64,000 nt of DNA from Vibrio natriegens NBRC 15636 = ATCC 14048 = DSM 759. GTDB taxonomy: Bacteria > Pseudomonadota > Gammaproteobacteria > Enterobacterales > Vibrionaceae. The notes below the pieces were generated by a model. The model saw nothing but the letters and a program-made list of their open reading frames with translations, did no database searches and was not told the origin of the DNA. Below, piece after piece: positions 8,148 through 16,862 of this stretch. The stretch covers positions 620,001 through 684,000 of the forward strand of contig NZ_CP141823.1 of assembly GCF_035621455.1 (NCBI RefSeq), in the 5' to 3' direction. The translations under genes were made by a program, and so were the position numbers. Numbering within the stretch: position 1 is the stretch's first letter; each line of letters begins with the position of its first letter.

Positions 8148-9347
8148 ATGCCTTTAGCACTTCTTGCATTGACGCTCAGCGCCTTTGCTATTGGAACGAC
8201 CGAATTTGTCATTGTTGGGCTTATCCCAACGATGGCCTCAGACTTACAAGTGTCACTGCCCTCTGCAGGACTCTTAGTGAGTTTATATGCCCTTGGTGTT
8301 GCCGTTGGCGCACCAGTGTTAACCGCTTTAACAGGTAAGTGGAATAGAAAACATGTTTTGCTCGCCGTCATGTCACTATTTGTCGCAGGCAATGTAATGG
8401 CATGGCAAGCGCCGGGTTATAACACTCTTATTTTAGCTCGCATCCTTACAGGGCTCGCTCATGGCGTATTCTTCTCAATCGGTTCTACGATTGCTACAGG
8501 GCTGGTTTCAAAAGAAAAAGCAGCGAGTGCTATCGCGATCATGTTTACAGGCTTAACAGTCGCGCTGGTAACAGGGGTGCCGCTAGGTACTTACATCGGA
8601 CAATCTTTGGGTTGGCAGGCGACCTTCTTGATCGTCGCTGTACTAGGTTTGGTTGCGTTAATTGGAAGCGCCCTTTTAGTACCAAGTAACCTCAAACAAC
8701 CACCTGCAACTAAGCTAACTTCACAACTAAAAGTATTGACACAGCCTCGCTTGCTACTGGTCTATGCAATTACTGCTTTAGGCTATGGTGGCACATTTAC
8801 CGCCTTTACGTTTTTAGCCCCGATTCTTGAACAAGTATCCGGCTTTGGTTCTAGTGCGATTGGCTTAATTATGCTGGTGTACGGTGTTTCTGTCGCGGTG
8901 GGTAACATCTGGGGTGGAAAAATGGCGGATAAAATGGGGCCAATTAAAGCACTCAAAGTCATTTTTTTCGGGCTTGCAACTGTTCTAATCGTGTTTAATT
9001 TCAGTGCGGTCAACCCTATCGCGGCCGTTGCCACAATTTTAGTTTGGGGAGCATTTGCGTTCGGTAATGTCCCTGGTTTGCAGGTCTATGTGGTGCAGTT
9101 GGCAGAAAAATACACACCTGACGCTGTCGATGTCGCTTCAGGTCTGAACATTGCGGCGTTTAACGTCGGTATCGCTCTAGGCTCTTGGGGAGGTGGTTTG
9201 GTCGTTTCGAACGCTGGCCTAATGCACACGCCATGGATAGGTGCAGTTATCGTGGGCATCGCTTTGGCTCTCACTTGCCTGAGCGGGAGAATCGACAATC
9301 AGGAAAAAGAGAAGCCTGATTTCGCGAGTTTAACGTCGAATGTGTAG
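8148..9347 (+). CDS. MFS efflux transporter (DHA1, AraJ/YdhP-like)
   Basis: This 399-residue protein has twelve predicted membrane helices. It carries the opening FAIGTTEFVIVGLIPTMASDL that marks the AraJ/YdhP/YdeA drug- and sugar-efflux branch of DHA1. Motif A is seen around ALTGKWNRKHVLL, and the motif C-like GVPLGTYIGQSLGWQATF follows helix 5. Proteins of this branch use the proton gradient to expel arabinose-type sugars, purine analogues or drugs. An AGGGAGA ribosome binding site lies just before the ATG. The LysR gene on the other strand is its probable controller. The actual substrate cannot be read from the sequence. Confidence 0.9.
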   Translation: MPLALLALTLSAFAIGTTEFVIVGLIPTMASDLQVSLPSAGLLVSLYALGVAVGAPVLTALTGKWNRKHVLLAVMSLFVAGNVMAWQAPGYNTLILARILTGLAHGVFFSIGSTIATGLVSKEKAASAIAIMFTGLTVALVTGVPLGTYIGQSLGWQATFLIVAVLGLVALIGSALLVPSNLKQPPATKLTSQLKVLTQPRLLLVYAITALGYGGTFTAFTFLAPILEQVSGFGSSAIGLIMLVYGVSVAVGNIWGGKMADKMGPIKALKVIFFGLATVLIVFNFSAVNPIAAVATILVWGAFAFGNVPGLQVYVVQLAEKYTPDAVDVASGLNIAAFNVGIALGSWGGGLVVSNAGLMHTPWIGAVIVGIALALTCLSGRIDNQEKEKPDFASLTSNV

Positions 9348-9432
9348 TGACAACGCAGATACTCTGAAATAGTTTTACGTTACACGAGCAACTGAGCCAC
9401 ACCGACTTTTAGGATTTATTTTCTTAGAGTAC

Positions 9433-9461
9433 TTAGCCTCATGGTCATACCATGAGGCTAA
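9433..9461. terminator. Bidirectional hairpin between convergent genes
   Basis: TTAGCCTCATGG and CCATGAGGCTAA make a perfect twelve-base stem around a five-base loop, placed between the convergent MFS and response-regulator genes. A short T-run follows on the minus strand only. Confidence 0.65.
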
Positions 9462-9499
9462 AAATGCATGCGATACAAATAGCTACATTACGTTGCCAG

Positions 9500-10138
9500 T
9501 CATTTTTTATTTGCACGTAAGTCGAGAGGATCAACCACTCCCGCTACAATCGCCATACCGACTAATTCGGGTAAGTTGTTGGCTTCAAGACGTTTCATAA
9601 TTCGAGAACGGTATAAATCGACCGTTTTGATGCTAATTTCCAGCTGTTCGGCTATCTCTCGGCTTGTATAGCCTTGAATTAAAGGCAAAAAAATATCCTG
9701 CTCGCGAGGGGTAAGCGAAGCAAGCTTTTCCTCTATCAATTGCTGGGCATTACTTCTGATCACACTCGGCTCGCTTTGAAGTGAATCCTGAACACTGTCT
9801 AGTAATAACTGATCGTTGTAAGGTTTTTCGATGAAATCGACCGCACCGGATTTAAATGCACGCACAACAATAGGTACATCCGCGTGACCACTAACAAAAA
9901 TGACGGGCAGTTTAATGCCTCGACGACGCATTTCTTCCTGTATGTGCAGCCCCCCCATCCCGGGCATGCGGATATCCAGTAAAACGCACGCATTGGCCTC
10001 GGGATCACATGATGACAAGAAATCTTGTCCGGAAGAAAACGGCACCGCTTTTAGCCCTACCGATTCAAACAACCAAACCGTTGAATCGAGCATTCCCTGA
10101 TCATCATCAACCACATATACAATCTGTTCACTCTGCAT
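9500..10138 (-). CDS. FixJ-type response regulator
   Basis: This 212-residue protein has a receiver domain (about 5-118) with acidic pocket DDD at 11-13, phosphoacceptor Asp55 in LLDIRMPGMGG, and Lys in FIEKPYND. A LuxR-type helix-turn-helix follows (about 140-200: LTPREQDIFLPLIQGYTSREIAEQLEISIKTVDLYRSRIMKRL). It should be phosphorylated by the PAS histidine kinase encoded ten bases upstream in the same operon and then activate transcription. The divergent acyl-CoA ligase/permease pair is the natural target. The FixJ/TodT-like domain style suggests sensing of an organic substrate or redox state rather than quorum signals. Confidence 0.93.
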   Translation of the reverse strand: MQSEQIVYVVDDDQGMLDSTVWLFESVGLKAVPFSSGQDFLSSCDPEANACVLLDIRMPGMGGLHIQEEMRRRGIKLPVIFVSGHADVPIVVRAFKSGAVDFIEKPYNDQLLLDSVQDSLQSEPSVIRSNAQQLIEEKLASLTPREQDIFLPLIQGYTSREIAEQLEISIKTVDLYRSRIMKRLEANNLPELVGMAIVAGVVDPLDLRANKK

Positions 10139-10147
10139 GTCATACTC

Positions 10148-12466
10148 CTAACAAGCGTTGCTGCGGGGACCACTGATCTCCCCTGATCTATCTTTATTGC
10201 TACGCAGTGGCAATGAGCAACAAAACGTTAATCCTCTGCGATCAGAAGGCTCAACATCAAGACTGCCGCCAAAACCTTCCACGATTGTTCGACTCATCGA
10301 TAACCCAAGCCCAAGTCCATCCGGTTTGCTGGTATAAAACGGTGTAAAAAGCTTGTCACTTTCGTCCGGCTTGAGCCCTGGCCCCTGATCCTTAACACGA
10401 ATAAGCAACCATTGCGCATTAGTGCTCACGTTAATATCTACCATTGAGTCTTGATTAGGATGCACACTCCAGTTGGCATCAATGGCATTTCGCAGCAGAT
10501 TAATCAGTACCTGCTCCAACAAAACAGCATCGCCATATACAAGCGATCGTTTCTCATGTTCTGCATTGCAATAATTGATGGTGACTTTATATCGACTGGC
10601 TTCACTCGCACAAAGCCCCACTGCTTCCCACACCACCATATCGATGTCTAACGGTTGAATATTTCGCGGGCTCTTGCGCAAAAAATTTCGTAGACGATTA
10701 ATGACGGCTGATGCATGGCTAGCCTGACCACAAATCAATTGCAGCCCTTCTGCAACGCGCGCAGCATTTTGAGGAGTTTGAGGAAGGGTTTCTAAATAAC
10801 GCTGGCTGGCGCTCGCATAGTTGATCACGGCAGCCAGAGGCTGATTCAGCTCATGAGCAATACCGGATGCCAATTCACCCATCGTAACTAGGCGAGCAGT
10901 ATGCGCTAACTCATCCTGATGACGCCTCTGTTCTGCCTCTCGTAACTCTCGCTCAGTCATGTCCCGTGCAACCAGCGAGGCGTAATACTGCCCTCCTGCA
11001 CCTTTGTGAGCGAGTAATACTAACGATGCGACAAAACCTGTTTTGTACTTCAGCGGAGTTAATTTCACTTCTGTGGTCCACGCTCCCTGTCGTATGGCCT
11101 CCTCCCAACCTTCCTCTCGAAGCCTGTCAAAATCCTGAGGGCTCAGGAAATCAGCCAGATTCGGCAGTTCACCTTCTTCGCATATCCCCAACGCGGTGCG
11201 AGCAGAAGGGTTCATCTTGGTCAATTGCCAGTGCGAATCCGTAAACAGTACCAAGTCCGTGTTGGCTCTGACGACTTCCGCCAGTCGTCTATTTTCCTCT
11301 TCTGCCCTTACTCTGGCAGTGATATCCCTCGATATGCCGACAATTTCCACCACATCGCCGGTATACGTTTCCCGAATGCCACGAAACGCAGTTTCGAACC
11401 ACAAGTAGTGTCCATCACGATGGCGAATACGATAAGTTAAAGTCAGGTAGCCATCTCGCTCCAAGGGTTCAACCATTTGCAAAAGGAGCAAATCTCGGTC
11501 GCTAGGGTGGACCATCTCTCTAACTTGCATGCCACGTAACTCTTCAGGCCAATATCCCAGTAGAGTCCAAGAGGCAGCCGAAGCATCCAAAAAACCACCA
11601 TCGGGACGATGACGAGAGATCAAGTCAGTCGTGTTTTCTGTGATCAGGCGATAAAGCCTAGAGGCGGTTTCTGCCTCTCTTTTATTCAGGATTTCTTGCG
11701 TTGCGTCTCGACAGCGAACGATCACAGACCCCATTGAAGGCTCAGGGAAAAACTGCCACAGAAAGTAGCGTTCATCTAATTTAGATTCCACTTCTGCTAT
11801 GACTCTTTCCTGCTTCAAACAAGAGGCAATTAATTGAACGTAGTTAACTGGCAACAGATCTTGTAGAGACAGATCATCTCGACAAGACAGGAGGTTCTGC
11901 ATGGAAATATTGATCGCCTTGGGCTTGGCTTGCTTATCAAAACGTACCGTGGGTAACGGATCACTTTGCAGTAAGCCTTCAGGTGGTTGCGCAGAGATAT
12001 TTGCCAGCAGTGTTTTTAGTAAGGTTCCCATGGCGGTCAGAGATGAGACATGACTAGGCTGCTCTGTTGAGATAACCAGTATCCCTTCCCCTTCAGATGT
12101 TCGCCCCTTTGGCATCAGAGAAATCATCCCGCCATGAGCTAACCCCGCACGACGTAAACGTCCTGCCAGCCAAGAGTCCCCAGGGCGAATATTCGGCAAG
12201 GGAATACAAATCTGGCTTTGCAATTGTTCGCGTATTCCATCATCACTGGCATTCAGCGGATTACCGTGTCCAGACGGAAGTGCAGGGCCATCTTCATCAT
12301 TGGTATAAACCTGCTCAGAGGGTTGCCAAGGGAGCCAAAAGACCTGTTGAACACCCGGCCAAGTTGAGACATAACGACGCAAAGCGGAAGCCTGCTCCGG
12401 GGCTGAACCCTGACTCAATAAACTTAGCCATAAATTGAGGTAAAGCTGTGCACGTTCGCTTTCCAT
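10148..12466 (-). CDS. PAS-domain sensor histidine kinase (FixL-like)
   Basis: The start is placed at the ATG at 12466, which has GGAAG just upstream; a TTG at 12493 would add nine residues. The N-terminal 260 residues are of no family I recognise. Two PAS domains follow (about 275-395 and 400-520; the first contains LISRHRPDGGFLDASAASWTLLGY). Then come a HisKA domain with phosphoacceptor His538 in GIAHELNQPLAAV, and an ATPase domain with an N-box (LLRNAIDAN), DQGPGL and GLGLSMSRTIVEGFGG. There are no membrane helices, so it is cytosolic. It forms an operon with the FixJ-type regulator. The signal may be a fatty or aromatic acid or its CoA ester, given the divergent ligase gene; this is inference. 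Confidence 0.92.
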   Translation of the reverse strand: MESERAQLYLNLWLSLLSQGSAPEQASALRRYVSTWPGVQQVFWLPWQPSEQVYTNDEDGPALPSGHGNPLNASDDGIREQLQSQICIPLPNIRPGDSWLAGRLRRAGLAHGGMISLMPKGRTSEGEGILVISTEQPSHVSSLTAMGTLLKTLLANISAQPPEGLLQSDPLPTVRFDKQAKPKAINISMQNLLSCRDDLSLQDLLPVNYVQLIASCLKQERVIAEVESKLDERYFLWQFFPEPSMGSVIVRCRDATQEILNKREAETASRLYRLITENTTDLISRHRPDGGFLDASAASWTLLGYWPEELRGMQVREMVHPSDRDLLLLQMVEPLERDGYLTLTYRIRHRDGHYLWFETAFRGIRETYTGDVVEIVGISRDITARVRAEEENRRLAEVVRANTDLVLFTDSHWQLTKMNPSARTALGICEEGELPNLADFLSPQDFDRLREEGWEEAIRQGAWTTEVKLTPLKYKTGFVASLVLLAHKGAGGQYYASLVARDMTERELREAEQRRHQDELAHTARLVTMGELASGIAHELNQPLAAVINYASASQRYLETLPQTPQNAARVAEGLQLICGQASHASAVINRLRNFLRKSPRNIQPLDIDMVVWEAVGLCASEASRYKVTINYCNAEHEKRSLVYGDAVLLEQVLINLLRNAIDANWSVHPNQDSMVDINVSTNAQWLLIRVKDQGPGLKPDESDKLFTPFYTSKPDGLGLGLSMSRTIVEGFGGSLDVEPSDRRGLTFCCSLPLRSNKDRSGEISGPRSNAC

Positions 12467-12553
12467 GCCGTCTTCCAAAGATATGGTTATCAAAACATTC
12501 TTCCCTTACGCCTTCCACTCTGACACCCAGCATAGAGGAATATAGGATAAATA

Positions 12554-12599
12554 CTATAAGACTATAGGCTATTACTATAACTCATACGGGTATGCTATA
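12554..12599. promoter_or_regulatory. Repeated CTATA boxes between kinase and ligase genes
   Basis: The pentamer CTATA occurs four times (12554, 12562, 12575, 12595) in the 230-base divergent region. These may be promoter -10 boxes or response-regulator half-sites. Given the local AT richness this is weak evidence. Confidence 0.3.
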
Positions 12600-12698
12600 A
12601 ATTAGCACATGTTAATAAAACATTAAATTTAAAGAACACGCTTGTTAACAAAAAGTATCTGATAACGGAATCACCAATAGCTAAAAAAAGGATCTTAA

Positions 12699-14318
12699 AT
12701 GTCAATCTATGATAACGATCTTACGCATTGCGCAGTGAATCACATTGCTCTCACTCCACTGAGTTTTTTGGAGCGCACTGCAACCGTCTACCCTGAGTAC
12801 CCTGCTGTCATTCATGGCAGTATTCGTCGCAACTGGTCAGAAACCTATCAACGCTGCCGTCAACTTGCTTCGGCTTTATCCGGCCGTGGTATTGGTGAAG
12901 GTGATACCGTATCAGTGATGCTGCCGAATATACCAGCAATGCTAGAAGCGCATTTCGGTGTCCCTATGATAGGGGCGGTTCTCAACACTCTGAACGTTCG
13001 ACTTGATGCCGAAACCATCGCTTTCATGCTGAAACATAGCGAAGCCAAAGTACTCGTCTGTGACCGCGAATTTCATGCTGTGATTACGGAAGCACTGACT
13101 TTAATTGATAATCCGCCACTGATTATTGACGTCAACGATCCAGAATACGGCGGAGAAGAAGCGACCAGCGATCTCGATTATGAAGCCTTTCTGGCTGAAG
13201 GCGATCCTAACTATGATTGGCAATGGCCAGAAGACGAATGGCAGGCGATTTCTCTCAACTACACATCAGGCACGACCGGTAACCCGAAAGGCGTGGTTTA
13301 CCATCATCGTGGGGCTTACCTGAATTCACTCGGCAACCAAATGACCTGGTCAATGGGCCATCACCCTGTCTACCTCTGGACCCTGCCAATGTTCCACTGT
13401 AACGGCTGGTGTTACCCATGGACCATTACGGCTTTGGCTGGGGTACATGTGTTCCTTCGCCGAGTTGACCCGCAAAAAGTCCTCACTCTGATCCGAGAGC
13501 ATAAAGTTAGCCACTTATGTGGGGCTCCAATTGTTCTAAACGCTCTGGTTAACATGCCCGAAGAAGCCAAAGCAGCAATCGATCACCCGGTTAACGCGAT
13601 GGTTGCTGGCGCAGCGCCACCAGCAAAAGTGATTGGCGATGTGGAAAAAATGGGCATCAACATTACCCATGTCTATGGATTAACCGAAGTCTACGGTCCA
13701 GTCACTGTCTGCGCATGGCACGAAAGCTGGGATGAGTTCAGCCTTGAAGAACGTGCGACGCTAAAATCACGTCAGGGTGTCCGTTATCCAACCCTTGAAG
13801 GAGTAATGGTAGCCGACACGCAAACGCTCAAACCAGTCGCCAAAGACGGTAAAACGATCGGTGAGGTTTTCATGCGAGGTAACACCGTAATGAAAGGCTA
13901 CCTGAAAAATCCAAGCGCTACGGCAGAAGCCTTTGAGGGTGGTTGGTTCCACACCGGCGACTTAGGTGTATGCCACCCTAACGGCTACATAGAGATCAAA
14001 GACCGCCTTAAAGACATTATCATCTCAGGTGGAGAAAACATTTCTACCATTGAGCTGGAAGACGTTCTCTACAAACATCCCGATATTCTTGAAGTTTCCG
14101 TCGTCGCCAAACCAGATGAGCGCTGGGGCGAGTCGCCATGCGCATTTATCACTCTTAAGCAAAACAGATTCACGAGTGAAAATGAAATTCTCGACTACTG
14201 CCGTGAGCACTTAGCTGGCTTTAAAATTCCAAAGACCATTGTCTTCACCAACTTACCCAAAACGTCCACAGGGAAAGTGCAAAAGTACATTCTTCGCGAC
14301 TGGGCAAAAGAAATCTAA
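12699..14318 (+). CDS. Acyl-CoA synthetase (AMP-forming, medium-chain/AlkK-like)
   Basis: This 539-residue ANL-superfamily ligase activates a carboxylic acid to its CoA thioester through an acyl-adenylate. The phosphate loop YTSGTTGNPKGVVYHHRG lies near residues 187-204, the A5 block THVYGLTEVYGP near 325, the adenylate-binding FHTGDLG near 410, the hinge KDRLKDIIISGGENIS near 435, and the catalytic lysine in PKTSTGKVQKYILR near the end. Overall features fit the AlkK/medium-chain acyl-CoA synthetase group. It is divergent from the two-component system and followed by a permease gene 113 bases on. Together they suggest inducible uptake and activation of a medium-chain or aryl acid. Chain length is not determined. 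Confidence 0.92.
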   Translation: MSIYDNDLTHCAVNHIALTPLSFLERTATVYPEYPAVIHGSIRRNWSETYQRCRQLASALSGRGIGEGDTVSVMLPNIPAMLEAHFGVPMIGAVLNTLNVRLDAETIAFMLKHSEAKVLVCDREFHAVITEALTLIDNPPLIIDVNDPEYGGEEATSDLDYEAFLAEGDPNYDWQWPEDEWQAISLNYTSGTTGNPKGVVYHHRGAYLNSLGNQMTWSMGHHPVYLWTLPMFHCNGWCYPWTITALAGVHVFLRRVDPQKVLTLIREHKVSHLCGAPIVLNALVNMPEEAKAAIDHPVNAMVAGAAPPAKVIGDVEKMGINITHVYGLTEVYGPVTVCAWHESWDEFSLEERATLKSRQGVRYPTLEGVMVADTQTLKPVAKDGKTIGEVFMRGNTVMKGYLKNPSATAEAFEGGWFHTGDLGVCHPNGYIEIKDRLKDIIISGGENISTIELEDVLYKHPDILEVSVVAKPDERWGESPCAFITLKQNRFTSENEILDYCREHLAGFKIPKTIVFTNLPKTSTGKVQKYILRDWAKEI

Positions 14319-14431
14319 GTAAATAATAAATCTAAATAAATAAGTAAAAGATCGGGAGGCATTGCTTCCCCATCTTTTACTGCAACACAGCAAAGTAATA
14401 CTCCCCCGATAACGTCAACAAGGAAGACGCC

Positions 14432-15802
14432 ATGCAAGTTTATAAACGACAGCAGGGAACCGAACAACCATACTGGCCACTGGGGCCTTTTAAAATTCGA
14501 CTGCCTTTCATTCACTACCGCTGGGAATTTGCGGAAATGCTGCAAGCGTTAATTATGTTTGTAGTGAGCTTAGCGATGATCCCCCTTTTAGAGAAATATC
14601 TCGGACTACCTTATGACATCGCTCTGGCCTACGTAGTGGTATGCGGAATTGGCTTTATGATTCCAGCGATGTTAGGTGTGCCGTTTGTGCCAGGCTGGAT
14701 CACTCCGGGTATTCCGGTGGTTTTACTCTTTCTTGGCGACTTCAAGCCGGGGCCAGAAGCGATACAAGCGCTGTTCGCTCTTCAACTACTGGTATTTATC
14801 ATCTTCTTAGTCCTGGGCGTGACTCGTTTGGGCTCCGCGATGGTTAAATTGGTACCGAACTCGCTCAAAGCAGGGATCATCATCGGTGCCGGGATCGCGG
14901 CAATAATGGGCGAGATCTCCAGCGGCGGACGCCTGGCTGCCACTCCAATCTCTCTGAGCATTGGTAGTTTGGTCTGCTTGTATTTGATGTTCTCAGTTTC
15001 TTTCAAAGGATTGATTGATAGAGTGCCACTGGCGAAAAAAATCGTTAATTACGGTATGGTTCCTGGCATGCTTATCGCCATTTCAGTGGGCATTTTGGTC
15101 GGTGAATACCCAATGCCTGATATCCAATGGGGAATTACTCAACCAGACTTTGTCGGAATGTGGCATTACTTACCATTCAATATTGGTTTCCCCGATTTAG
15201 ATGTATTCCTGATGGCCATTCCAACCGCAGTCATTGCTTACATTATTGCCTTCGGGGACATCATTGTGGGTCAATCATTAATGCAACGAGCGGATGAACT
15301 ACGTACCGATGAAGTCATTGAAAACAATATCGACCGTGTTCATTTAGTCACCGCGATTCGTAACGCCTTACACGCTTTCTTCGCACCATACCCAGGCCTA
15401 GCCGGACCATTATGGACCGCAGTTGCTGCAACAATGGCAGAGCGTTACAAGCATGGGCGCGAAGCAATGGACTCTATCTACAGCGGCGCGGGTACATTCT
15501 GGATCACCGGTTTTATTGCTCTTTTCGCGCTTCCACTGGTTAGTTTCTTCCAACCTGTGCTGCCGATAGCGCTGTCGTTAACTCTGCTATTAACGGGTTA
15601 CATCTGCCTGATGGTAGGACTAGAGCAGCTAAACAATAACACTGAGCGTGGTATTGCCGGGATGATGGGCGTGGTTCTTGCTGTCTATGGCGCAAGCTGG
15701 GGGCTAGTAACTGGGGTTGTACTTTATGTTCTGATCGAGCGTACTCACATACTGCGTTTTCAGGTCAATAAGAAAGACAGCGAAACCGTCAGCGATAGCT
15801 GA
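14432..15802 (+). CDS. Putative solute permease (NCS2/SLC23-like)
   Basis: This 456-residue protein has about twelve to thirteen membrane helices. The N-terminal amphipathic start includes GPFKIRLPFIHYRWEF. Helix regions GWITPGIPVVLLFLGDF and SLKAGIIIGAGIAAIMGEIS, and the mid-protein IIAFGDIIVGQSLMQRADEL, recall the substrate segment of xanthine/uracil-type NCS2 carriers, although sequence identity to true nucleobase carriers appears low. A GGAAG ribosome binding site precedes the ATG. It follows the acyl-CoA ligase on the same strand, so its substrate may be the acid that the ligase activates rather than a nucleobase. The family placement is tentative. Confidence 0.75.
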   Translation: MQVYKRQQGTEQPYWPLGPFKIRLPFIHYRWEFAEMLQALIMFVVSLAMIPLLEKYLGLPYDIALAYVVVCGIGFMIPAMLGVPFVPGWITPGIPVVLLFLGDFKPGPEAIQALFALQLLVFIIFLVLGVTRLGSAMVKLVPNSLKAGIIIGAGIAAIMGEISSGGRLAATPISLSIGSLVCLYLMFSVSFKGLIDRVPLAKKIVNYGMVPGMLIAISVGILVGEYPMPDIQWGITQPDFVGMWHYLPFNIGFPDLDVFLMAIPTAVIAYIIAFGDIIVGQSLMQRADELRTDEVIENNIDRVHLVTAIRNALHAFFAPYPGLAGPLWTAVAATMAERYKHGREAMDSIYSGAGTFWITGFIALFALPLVSFFQPVLPIALSLTLLLTGYICLMVGLEQLNNNTERGIAGMMGVVLAVYGASWGLVTGVVLYVLIERTHILRFQVNKKDSETVSDS

Positions 15803-15821
15803 TAGCTGAATTAACTCAATA

Positions 15822-15852
15822 AACGCAACAGGCTGTTTTCACCTGTTGCGTT
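15822..15852. terminator. Terminator between permease and LysR genes
   Basis: AACGCAACAGG and CCTGTTGCGTT form an eleven-base perfect stem with a nine-base loop, 20 bases after the permease stop and between convergent genes. Confidence 0.7.
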
Positions 15853-15890
15853 CTAACATCTGCGTTTCTAACATCACCTTCCAACCCAGT

Positions 15891-16757
15891 TCAACTTACC
15901 ACTGAGACATTCTCTCCAACCCAGGTCAGCAATTGCTTAGCCGCTTTAGATAACACCTGATTCTGGCGAACGATGTAACCAAAGTCTGTGTTGGGGAAGC
16001 TTGGCAACGGTATCACCTCTCTGGTTAACTTCAGCCTTGGGTCAATTGAAAAGTCCGGAACAATCGCTGTGCCAAAACCGGCTTCCGCCCAATCGATTTG
16101 CGCTTCCACACTGCCTACTTCCATCACTCTATGCTTTGGCAGCTTCAGTTCCGGTAAAGAAGCATCGATCAGTTCTCGCGTACGAGTATCGTGCCCAAGC
16201 AGAATAAGCGTCTGGCTTTCCTTTTTGTTTTCCTGCCACTCAAAGATATTGTCGCCAAAAGCACACCAGTGAATCTGGGTCAGGGGGGTAAAGTGAAGCG
16301 GTTGACTCTCTTTCTGAGCGATAACAAAACCGATGTCTGCTCGGGCACGTTTCACTAAGTCCACCGCTTGAGATGACGTGGTGTTGAATAGCGCTAAATC
16401 GATGCCCGGATACTCGTTTTTGAATTTTTGAAATGGTTTGATAAGTAACAAGCGCGAAACAATATCGCTGGCAGCAATCGAAAGCGTTCCCTGAGTAAGA
16501 TCATTAATCGCATTAAGATCCGACTGACAGATCTGCAGCTCGTTCAGCATGTGTTGCGCAGTATTCAACAAGCGCTTTCCAGCCTGAGTCAGTTGCACAG
16601 GATTTCGTTCAATCAATTTCGTCCGTGTTGCTTGCTCAAGCTGCTTAATGTGCAAGCTGACATTCGGCTGAGTCATATGCAGCTCTGTAGCCGTTTTGCC
16701 GAAATGTTTCACTTCCGCCAACGTGACAAATGTCCTCAGCCAATTCAAATCCAACAT
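15891..16757 (-). CDS. LysR-family transcriptional regulator
   Basis: The start is set at the ATG at 16757 (MLDLNWLRTFVTLAEVKHFG), which has GGAG eight bases upstream. The longer open frame to 16985 would overlap the purA-like gene and add an unrelated head. The helix-turn-helix (GKTATELHMTQPNVSLHIKQLEQATRTKLIERN) is followed by an effector domain beginning GTLSIAASDIVSRLLL. At 288 residues it is of normal length. It is divergent from the PurA paralog with 105 bases between the starts, so it could control that gene, which would be an unusual partner for a LysR protein. Confidence 0.92.
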   Translation of the reverse strand: MLDLNWLRTFVTLAEVKHFGKTATELHMTQPNVSLHIKQLEQATRTKLIERNPVQLTQAGKRLLNTAQHMLNELQICQSDLNAINDLTQGTLSIAASDIVSRLLLIKPFQKFKNEYPGIDLALFNTTSSQAVDLVKRARADIGFVIAQKESQPLHFTPLTQIHWCAFGDNIFEWQENKKESQTLILLGHDTRTRELIDASLPELKLPKHRVMEVGSVEAQIDWAEAGFGTAIVPDFSIDPRLKLTREVIPLPSFPNTDFGYIVRQNQVLSKAAKQLLTWVGENVSVVS

Positions 16758-16862
16758 TGCCCACTCCGATATGAATTTCTTATCAAGCTGATGAGTATAA
16801 TTAATTTCTCTTATTAAGGCGAACAACATAAGATTTTTCGGTCTGTTATTGGAGTACAAATT

